A stretch of 9,348 nucleotides of DNA from Syntrophomonadaceae bacterium (GTDB lineage: Bacteria; Bacillota_D; Dethiobacteria; DTU022). Of this stretch, positions 1 to 5,633 are shown piece after piece. A program made the position numbers and the translations under genes. The notes beneath the pieces are model-generated. The model made no database searches, had not been told where the DNA came from, and was given only the letters and a program-made list of their open reading frames with translations. Every line of letters starts with the position of its first letter. The stretch's first letter is position 1. The stretch covers positions 1 through 9,348 of the forward strand of contig PUNU01000011.1 in assembly GCA_003551865.1 (NCBI GenBank), given 5' to 3'.

Positions 1-1760
1 TCGGTTATATGGCCTGCAATCCTTCGCTGGGCGGCCCGGGCAAAGGCCACCTGGTCAAGGAAATCGACGCACTGGGCGGTGAAATGAGCCGCTGTGCCGA
101 CCGGAACCTGCTGCAGGCCCGAATGCTCAACACCGGCAAGGGGCCGGCTGTGCAGGCCCTGCGAGTCCAGGTCGATAAATCCGGCTACCAAAAATCAATG
201 CGCCTGGCCCTGGAGCGGGAACCGAACCTGCATATCCGGGAAGATATGGCCGAAGCAATTGAGGCGGAAAAAGGCTTTTTAAAAAGAGTAAGCGGGCGCA
301 GCGGGGCCCGCTATGAGACAAAAGCGGCCGTGGTCTGCACCGGTGTTTACCTCTCTTCAAAGATATACCTTGGCCAACGCTCCTATTCGGCCGCTCCGGG
401 CAGCCTTACCCCTTCGTACAACCTGGCAAAAAGCCTGGAAAGTCTGGGCATCAGCTTCGATCGTTTCAGGACCGATACTCCACCGCGCGTATACCGGCGC
501 AGTGTCGATTTCTCCAATCTGGCACCGGTTCACGGAGACCCGGACGCAGCAGGTTTTTCCATTCTCAGCAAAGAAGCGCCGGCCGAACAACTTCCCTGCT
601 GGATGACCTATACCAATGTCGACACCCACCGGATCATCCGGGACAATTTAAACCTTACTCCCAGCTACAGCGGCCTGATGAACGGACACGGGCCCCGTTA
701 CTGCCCTTCAATTGAAGATAAAGTTGTGCGCTTTGCAGATCGGGAACGCCACCCGATTTTCATCGAACCGGAGGGGTTGGAAACGGACGAACTCTACCTG
801 CAGGGCATATCCACCGGCCTGCCGCCTGAAATTCAGGAGGAACTGCTAAGGACAATCCCGGGTCTTGAAAATGTGGAGATTATGCGCCCGGCATATGCCA
901 TCGAATATGACTTCGTCCCGCCCACCCAGCTGAGCCTCACCCTGGAAACCAAGCCTATAAAAGGTCTCTTTTTCGCCGGTCAAATAAACGGCACCACCGG
1001 CTACGAGGAAGCGGCCGCCCAGGGCCTGCTGGCGGGGATCAATGCCGCAAGGCTGGTAAAAGAAAAAGAACCGCTGGTCTTGAAGCGCAGCGAATCGTAT
1101 ATCGGGGTAATGATCGACGACCTGGTCACCCGTGGAGTGATGGAGCCTTACCGCATCTTTACTTCACGGGGTGAACACCGCCTGCTTTTGCGCCATGACA
1201 ACGCCGACCTGCGCTTAAGCGAAAAAAGCCGTGAGATCGGGCTTATCGACGATCAACGCTATCGTCTGTCACAGGAAAAAAAGAACTTTATCGAAACCGA
1301 ACTGGCCCGCCTGGAGCATACCAGGCACAACCCCGGCAGTGCGATAGAAAATTTCTTGTCTGCACGGGGATCGTCACCACCCAGACAGCCGATCAGTGCC
1401 CTGGAATTGATCCGCCGCCCTGAAATAAATTACCGCGCTTACCTGGAGTGGGAACAAAGAGAACTGCCCGAACTGCCCCCGGGCACTGCAAACGAACTGG
1501 AAAACCGGATCAAGTATGCCGGCTACCTGGCCAAGCAGCAGCAGGCGGTTGAGAAGGCGGCCCGGATGCAGGAAAAAAAGATCCCGCCTGGTTTTGATTA
1601 CCGTAAAGTAAAAGGCCTGTCCTGTGAGGCCCGCCAGAAGCTGGAAAAAATTCGCCCGGCCACGATAGGCCAGGCTTCACGCATGGAAGGGGTTACTCCG
1701 GCGGACATCTCGGTACTGCTGCTTTACCTGGAAAGGCCGCAAACTTTCGAAGAAGATTAG
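1..1760 (+). CDS. mnmG: tRNA uridine-5-carboxymethylaminomethyl modification enzyme MnmG (GidA), 5'-truncated by the window edge
   Basis: MnmG is a cytoplasmic FAD enzyme that works with the GTPase MnmE to install the (carboxymethyl)aminomethyl group on the wobble uridine of certain tRNAs. The visible frame opens at base 3, mid-gene. It shows the family motifs CNPSLGGPGKGHLVKEIDALGG just after the left edge, RMLNTGKGPAV, RYCPSIEDKVVRFADR and GLFFAGQINGTTGYEEAAAQ (bases 963-1022), then the helical C-terminal domain ending in IGQASRMEGVTPADIS. The two family-conserved cysteines are present (codons 15-17 and 702-704). Spaced against the E. coli protein (C47, C277), about 44 residues are missing on the left, so the full protein would be about 627 aa, a normal length. 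The ATG at base 9 is an internal Met, not the start. The reading frame is intact to TAG at 1758-1760. The next gene is convergent 33 nt away, with no rsmG directly after. Identification is very secure. Confidence 0.97.
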   Translation, partial: GYMACNPSLGGPGKGHLVKEIDALGGEMSRCADRNLLQARMLNTGKGPAVQALRVQVDKSGYQKSMRLALEREPNLHIREDMAEAIEAEKGFLKRVSGRSGARYETKAAVVCTGVYLSSKIYLGQRSYSAAPGSLTPSYNLAKSLESLGISFDRFRTDTPPRVYRRSVDFSNLAPVHGDPDAAGFSILSKEAPAEQLPCWMTYTNVDTHRIIRDNLNLTPSYSGLMNGHGPRYCPSIEDKVVRFADRERHPIFIEPEGLETDELYLQGISTGLPPEIQEELLRTIPGLENVEIMRPAYAIEYDFVPPTQLSLTLETKPIKGLFFAGQINGTTGYEEAAAQGLLAGINAARLVKEKEPLVLKRSESYIGVMIDDLVTRGVMEPYRIFTSRGEHRLLLRHDNADLRLSEKSREIGLIDDQRYRLSQEKKNFIETELARLEHTRHNPGSAIENFLSARGSSPPRQPISALELIRRPEINYRAYLEWEQRELPELPPGTANELENRIKYAGYLAKQQQAVEKAARMQEKKIPPGFDYRKVKGLSCEARQKLEKIRPATIGQASRMEGVTPADISVLLLYLERPQTFEED

Positions 1761-1768
1761 GAGCAAAA

Positions 1769-1786
1769 GAGGGTTTTTTCTCCCTT
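1769..1786. terminator. weak hairpin between the convergent mnmG and kce stops
   Basis: The 33-nt gap between the two stop codons holds a short inverted repeat, AGGG (1770-1773) and CCCT (1782-1785), extendable by one G-T wobble, with a T-rich loop. Read leftward, the stem is followed by CTTTT. A 4-5 bp stem is short for an intrinsic terminator, so this is only a candidate for bidirectional termination. Confidence 0.25.
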
Positions 1787-1793
1787 CGGCAGC

Positions 1794-2612
1794 TTACCGG
1801 CCGGCCAGCCCCAAAATCTGCCGGGCTTCGTCCGGCGAGGCCACCGCGCGTTGGTGTATTTCCGCCACCCTGACGATGCGTTCTACGAGCTGGGCATTGC
1901 TTTCTGCCGGCACACCTTTTTCGTAATAGATGTTGTCTTCAAACCCCACCCGGACATGGCCGCCCATGAGAATACCCGCGGTCCCCAATGGCAGTTCATG
2001 GCGTCCGATTCCGGCTACAGTCCAGGTGGAATCGGCAGGAAGACTTTCCGCCAGGAAAACCAGGTTCCTGATATCGGCGGCGATACCGCCCGGCACTCCC
2101 ATGACAAAATCAAAATGCAGCGGTTCTTGAAGCAGTCCTTTTTTGACCAGGCGCAGGGCGCTGTCAATCATGCCGGCATCGAAGACTTCCACTTCGGGTT
2201 TGACACCGCGCTTCTGCATTATCCCGGCCAGTTCTTCCACGAGCGGCCTTGGATTGGAAAAAACTTCATCGCCAAAATTAACCGTGCCGGTGGTGAGCGT
2301 AGCCATTTCAGGGTTTAACTGCAGTGGGGTGGACCGTTCTGCGGCGCTCATACCTACCGCTCCCCCGGTGGATACCTGCAGAATGGCTGAACAGCGCGCT
2401 TTAATCTTCTCCATGACCTCGCCGAAAACTTCTCCGGATTGGGTGGGCTTGCCTTCCCGGTCCCGCACGTGGAGATGGATGATCGAAGCTCCCGCCCGGC
2501 AGGCTTCCACAGCGGCCCCGGCAATCTCGTCCGGAGTAAGCGGAAGATTGGGGTTGTCCTCGCGGGTGGTTTCCGCCCCGGTTAAAGCAGCGGTAATAAT
2601 CAGTTTATCCAT
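1794..2612 (-). CDS. kce: 3-keto-5-aminohexanoate cleavage enzyme (Kce, BKACE/DUF849 family)
   Basis: Kce condenses acetyl-CoA with 3-keto-5-aminohexanoate and cleaves it to 3-aminobutyryl-CoA plus acetoacetate, a middle step of lysine fermentation. The 272-aa product is typical length for this TIM-barrel, metal-dependent family. It begins MDKLIITAALTGAE and carries the metal-ligand motif IIHLHVRD (H46, H48), E14 of the ITAALTGAE segment, QVSTGG near 79-84, and GHVRVGFEDN (R221, E225, D226), which match the residues known for metal and substrate binding in characterised Kce. Start choice: the ATG at 2612-2610 has GGGAG 8 nt upstream; the in-frame ATGs at 2618 and 2633 are badly spaced from it, and further upstream extension would reach into kal. 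The first 8 nt overlap the end of kal, suggesting translational coupling. BKACE enzymes vary in substrate, but the kdd and kal neighbours make the Kce assignment firm. Confidence 0.94.
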   Translation of the reverse strand: MDKLIITAALTGAETTREDNPNLPLTPDEIAGAAVEACRAGASIIHLHVRDREGKPTQSGEVFGEVMEKIKARCSAILQVSTGGAVGMSAAERSTPLQLNPEMATLTTGTVNFGDEVFSNPRPLVEELAGIMQKRGVKPEVEVFDAGMIDSALRLVKKGLLQEPLHFDFVMGVPGGIAADIRNLVFLAESLPADSTWTVAGIGRHELPLGTAGILMGGHVRVGFEDNIYYEKGVPAESNAQLVERIVRVAEIHQRAVASPDEARQILGLAGR

Positions 2613-3036
2613 TATCATTACTCCCGGGTTCATTGTTTTGATATTTTTGCCGTCCCCGCTGGAGGTTTTGGGGCACCACACAGGTTCCCGCAGCCCGAAC
2701 AACAAGCAGCGGCTCAGGCAACACATTGCAAGCCGAAGGTTGTCCTTCTATTTTCGCATTGGTAATAACCTTGTAAGCTTCGAACTGCATATGGCGTGAA
2801 GTTTTCCCTGCCCGGTCAATCCAACCCCATACCTCAAGATAATCCCCGGCATAAACAGGGTTTTTGAATTCAATCATATCATAAGCCAGAAAAAGGCCCT
2901 CGTCCCCATCAGAACGAATAAGCAACTCTGTGGCTACATCGCCAAATATTTTTACTACCAGTGCCCCATCAACAAGACCTCCCCCATAATGTGAGTCACT
3001 TTCGCTAATACGCATTTTCAGCATCGTTTTGCTCAT
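2605..3036 (-). CDS. kal: 3-aminobutyryl-CoA ammonia-lyase (Kal, hotdog fold)
   Basis: Kal removes ammonia from L-3-aminobutyryl-CoA to give crotonyl-CoA, the step after Kce. The 143-aa product matches the Kal family almost throughout its first 125 residues: SDSHYGGGLVDGA (13-25), FGDVATELLIRSDGDEGLF (31-49), PVYAGDYLEVWGWI (60-73), GKTSRHMQFEAYKV (77-90) and RAAGTCVVP (114-122). These are the marks of a small acyl-CoA hotdog enzyme. The ATG at 3036 is preferred because GGTGGTGA, one mismatch from GGAGGTGA, lies just upstream; a GTG at 3045 sits inside that site and is less likely. The C-terminus runs about 17-20 polar residues past where I expect the family to end, and this tail overlies the ribosome binding site and start of kce. 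It sits 53 nt downstream of kdd on the same strand. Confidence 0.93.
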   Translation of the reverse strand: MSKTMLKMRISESDSHYGGGLVDGALVVKIFGDVATELLIRSDGDEGLFLAYDMIEFKNPVYAGDYLEVWGWIDRAGKTSRHMQFEAYKVITNAKIEGQPSACNVLPEPLLVVRAAGTCVVPQNLQRGRQKYQNNEPGSNDNG

Positions 3037-3089
3037 TTTCACCACCCTAAGACCAATAGATTTTTTTGAAAACCTCTTAAAAGCCTGGA

Positions 3090-4127
3090 TTAGGCATATA
3101 GTTCCTCAAATATTTCACGCAAAACAGGACTCTCACGCATGATATTTAAAGCTATCGCATCATGATCGCGGGTATACCCGTTTCCGATAATCATCGTAAC
3201 ATCTTTACCGACCCCTTCCGCCCCTAAAGCGGCGGAGGTAAAGTTGGTGGCCATGCTGAAAAAGTAAACTACTCCGCCGTAACGGGTGGCTAAAATCGAA
3301 GACAGTTCAGTGTTGTTGATATTAACGCAGTTTATAGTCAGATCGGCCATGCTACCGCCGGTGGCTTTCTTAACTTTTTCCATTACTTCAAGGGCATCAG
3401 TGGCATCTGCGGTTAAGACCGCGTCACAATATCCGGTCGACTCGGCTCTTTTTCTGCTGGCTTCACGCGGTGCGATGCCGATTACCTGCCCGGTGATTCC
3501 GGCCCGTTTCCTGGCCTCGTGCAGGCACAGCAATCCCGACTTGCCGCCTGCCCCAATTATCAACACCCGATCGCCGGGTTTGACCAGCTTGGCAATCTGG
3601 GCCGGCGCACCGGCTACATCAAGCACGGCCAGGGCAAGTCTCTGGCTCATATCTTCAGGCAAAACAGCATATATGCCGCTCTCAAAAAGGATCGCTTTTC
3701 CCTCAATTTCCACCTGGTCGGTATCCTTATGAATTGCCTTGACTTTGTCGATTCGCAGGGGGGTAAGAGAAAGGGAAACCAGGGTAGCCAGCCTTTGGCC
3801 GACCTTGAGCGGTATTTTCCCTTCCAGCTCGCTGCCAATTTTTTCTACTCGACCGACAAGCATGCCCCCGGAACCGGTTACCGGATTATGATGTTTGCCT
3901 CTTTCTTCCACAACACCGTTTACTATCTCAGCAATTCGGTTATCTTCACCCCCGGCTTCTTCTTCTATCTGGGTAAAGCTGGCCGAATCGATATTTAAGA
4001 GCTCGACCTCAATGAGGATTTCATTGTCATATATTTCCATGTTATTGTCAATTTTCCAGGCCGGCTGGGGAAGCAATCCTTTGGGCTCAACCACCCGGTG
4101 GCTGCCGTAGGGGCATCCTTTGCGCAT
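3090..4127 (-). CDS. kdd: L-erythro-3,5-diaminohexanoate dehydrogenase (Kdd)
   Basis: Kdd (EC 1.4.1.11) oxidatively deaminates L-erythro-3,5-diaminohexanoate to 3-keto-5-aminohexanoate using NAD(P)+, supplying the substrate of Kce. The 345-aa product has the family's characteristic opening MRKGCPYGSHRVVEPKG, a GroES-like N-terminal half with GSGGMLVGRVEKIG (85-98), and a Rossmann nucleotide-binding segment VLIIGAGGKSGLLC (188-201) as in medium-chain dehydrogenases. Later features include GYCDAVLTADATDAL (232-246) and VGKDVTMIIGNGYTRDH (306-322). Length is normal and the frame is intact. The start is the ATG at 4127-4125, preceded by TGGAGGT about 9 nt upstream. It lies 74 nt after the iron-sulfur gene and 53 nt before kal, all on the same strand, so co-transcription is likely. 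The first residues are conserved in the family, which supports the start. Confidence 0.95.
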   Translation of the reverse strand: MRKGCPYGSHRVVEPKGLLPQPAWKIDNNMEIYDNEILIEVELLNIDSASFTQIEEEAGGEDNRIAEIVNGVVEERGKHHNPVTGSGGMLVGRVEKIGSELEGKIPLKVGQRLATLVSLSLTPLRIDKVKAIHKDTDQVEIEGKAILFESGIYAVLPEDMSQRLALAVLDVAGAPAQIAKLVKPGDRVLIIGAGGKSGLLCLHEARKRAGITGQVIGIAPREASRKRAESTGYCDAVLTADATDALEVMEKVKKATGGSMADLTINCVNINNTELSSILATRYGGVVYFFSMATNFTSAALGAEGVGKDVTMIIGNGYTRDHDAIALNIMRESPVLREIFEELYA

Positions 4128-4201
4128 CGTTTGTTACCTCCAGTTTCGATAAATGTAAAGCCGGGGTTTCATTGGTTTAACTGCCGCACTGTCTCATTTG
4201 C

Positions 4202-5296
4202 TTAAAAGCGCTTCCTGTTTACGGCTATTTCGGTCAGCTGGGCGGGCTTATTACGAGGCGGCGCAGGAATATCAATTTGCCTGACCATCTGCAGGGCATC
4301 GCTTGGACAGGCGGAAGCGCAGACACCGCACCCGATACAAATTTCTTTTTTTAAAACCGGTTCCCCTGTCGAGGACTCGAGGGCCCCAACATGGCAGGCA
4401 TCAACGCAGGATTCGCAGTTTAAGCATGACTCGGCGTCGATCCGGGGCAGGAACCCGGCGGGCTGGATGGAACTGACCCCGTACTCCTTTATTGCCTGCA
4501 GCGGCCCGCAGCAGCAGCCGCAGCAGTGACAGATATATGCCGGTTCATCGATAACATTGTCACAGGTCAAAACCAGGCCGAGCCTGTAGCTGCGCTCCAG
4601 GTTGCGCAGCAGATCTGCGACGGAAGCCCTGCGGGCAAAGCCCTGCTTGATCAGCCACTCCGCCGGCCTGCCCAGGGAGGTGCAGATATCTTCCATCGGG
4701 TAAGGACAGGCCTTGCCCAGATGATAATTTTTGTGACGGCAGGCACAGATTGAAAGCCCTCCGCCTCCTGCCTCCCTGATTACGGCAGAAGCTTTTTCAT
4801 AGTCCAAAACTTCAGTTTGCACCAGTTCAGGGATGTAATTTTCATAGACGAGGGCACGAAACATCTTGGGATCCGTGCCAAAAATTTCTTCCGCCACTTC
4901 CCGATCTTTAAAGTAGCGGTTGTAAAGTTCCGCAAGCTCACTTAAGTTGGCTCCGTCGGCACGCATCAGGCTGTACTCAAAAAAACCGACCACTACAGGG
5001 GAGAGCATGTAGTATGTCGTGTTTTTCCGGGGGATATCAACTACCAGGCCTTTGGCGGCCATGTTGTCCAAAACAGGGACAAGCTTTTTTTCGGGTATGC
5101 CGACCGTTTCGGCAATCTCAGCCAGCGGGCGCGGCTTGATCGGAAATTTACTGCCTACGAATGCTTCGTCATCCCGGTAAAGCAATTTCAGAATCTCCAT
5201 TAAAGTTTCATTGATAACCACCCCTACCGGAAATCTGCTCAACCGTTCCGCCAGTGCCCGGTAAGCTTCGTCTTTGCCTGCGGATAAATGTCCCAT
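4202..5296 (-). CDS. iron-sulfur protein with winged-helix-like N-terminus and tandem 4Fe-4S ferredoxin domain; function unknown
   Basis: This 364-aa soluble protein has no signal peptide or membrane segment. Residues about 25-95 look like a winged-helix fold: a helix-turn-helix stretch PLAEIAETVGIPEKKLVPVLDNM (57-79) followed by AKGLVVDIPRKNTTYYML, a likely wing. A middle part carries C184 and C186 (ICACRHK), C197 and C205, then a dense cluster CHCCGCCCG at 256-264. The C-terminus has two classical 4Fe-4S motifs, C291xxC294xxC297xxxC301 and C320xxC323xxC326xxxC330P. It is therefore expected to bind two ferredoxin clusters and perhaps one or two more through the middle cysteines. The start at 5296 has a strong AGGAGG with 7-nt spacing. 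It is the first gene of the leftward string ending in kdd-kal-kce. I recall similar proteins being widespread in anaerobes without an assigned role. Electron carrier, redox-sensing regulator or both are possible; the coding call is firm, the function is not. Confidence 0.85.
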   Translation of the reverse strand: MGHLSAGKDEAYRALAERLSRFPVGVVINETLMEILKLLYRDDEAFVGSKFPIKPRPLAEIAETVGIPEKKLVPVLDNMAAKGLVVDIPRKNTTYYMLSPVVVGFFEYSLMRADGANLSELAELYNRYFKDREVAEEIFGTDPKMFRALVYENYIPELVQTEVLDYEKASAVIREAGGGGLSICACRHKNYHLGKACPYPMEDICTSLGRPAEWLIKQGFARRASVADLLRNLERSYRLGLVLTCDNVIDEPAYICHCCGCCCGPLQAIKEYGVSSIQPAGFLPRIDAESCLNCESCVDACHVGALESSTGEPVLKKEICIGCGVCASACPSDALQMVRQIDIPAPPRNKPAQLTEIAVNRKRF

Positions 5297-5352
5297 AACC
5301 CAACCTCCTGAAGCACCTTTAGAAAGCGCCCTTAATTCTTTTTGTTTTTAGC

Positions 5353-5381
5353 TTCATACATATTCGTCAGCAACTCATCAA
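5353..5381 (-). promoter_or_regulatory. candidate sigma-A-type promoter for the Fe-S/kdd/kal/kce string
   Basis: Read on the minus strand there is TTGATG (5381-5376), a 17-nt spacer, and TATGAA (5358-5353). Each hexamer matches the consensus at 4 of 6 positions with ideal spacing. Transcription would start near 5346, leaving a leader of about 50 nt before the strong ribosome binding site and ATG at 5296. Location is right but the match is only moderate. Confidence 0.35.
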
Positions 5382-5499
5382 TTCCTTCGCTGTTTTAAGA
5401 ACCTAACCCGGGCAAGCCGGTGCCATAAAATGTGGATTTCAAATTGACCCCTTATTAACCCAGTCTACATCGGCGTTTCCGGGATTGCTTGAAAAAGTC

Positions 5500-5527
5500 T
5501 TGCCAAATTTGCGCATAACTTCAGAAT
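5500..5527 (+). promoter_or_regulatory. weak candidate promoter for mrfAB
   Basis: TTGCCA (5500-5505, 5 of 6 to consensus) is followed after 16 nt by CAGAAT (5522-5527, 4 of 6). It would give a leader of about 100 nt before the mrfA ATG. An alternative -35 is TTGACC at 5444-5449, but its -10 partner (TACATC) is poor. Neither is convincing on its own. Confidence 0.22.
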
Positions 5528-5633
5528 TACGAACCTAAAATAATCGTTGGCACAGGCTAAAGGATAATCAGAACAGGCAGCGAATATTTAGGTAAGCGAC
5601 AAACTTATGTTTAATTGAGGCGGTAAACAACAA

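Larger units (their letters stand above)
5297..5633. other. gene-free divergent intergenic region
   Basis: This 337-bp stretch lies between the divergent starts of the Fe-S gene and mrfA and must hold both promoters. I see no credible gene, tRNA or recognisable riboswitch in it. It includes AT-rich sequence near 5335-5400, a small inverted repeat GGCA/TGCC around 5411-5424, and a segment near 5411-5460 reminiscent of insertion-sequence ends (see findings). I also looked for a LexA-type box (GAAC-N4-GTTC) ahead of the repair genes and found none. Confidence 0.6.

Noticed and set aside
1851..2799. Long + strand open frames opposite kce and kal (1851-2318 and 2143-2799).
   Set aside because: They lie antisense to well-recognised enzymes, show no family motifs and have no convincing ribosome binding sites.
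3519..3998. A 159-codon + strand open frame opposite kdd.
   Set aside because: It is the complement of a clear Kdd coding sequence and has no recognisable domain.
4128..4201. Gap between the Fe-S gene and kdd, inspected for a second promoter or a hairpin.
   Set aside because: Only the kdd ribosome binding site and a short AAACC direct repeat are visible; no hexamer pair or stem strong enough to annotate.
5399..5538. Direct repeat GAACCTAA at 5399-5406 and 5531-5538, which could look like a target-site duplication around a ~124-bp insert.
   Set aside because: Eight bases recur often by chance and the enclosed segment shows no terminal inverted repeats.
5297..5633. Leader regions checked for a riboswitch (lysine or cobalamin) controlling the lysine-fermentation string.
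   Set aside because: No conserved box or nested stem pattern of those classes was seen, and the likely leader of about 50 nt is too short to hold one.
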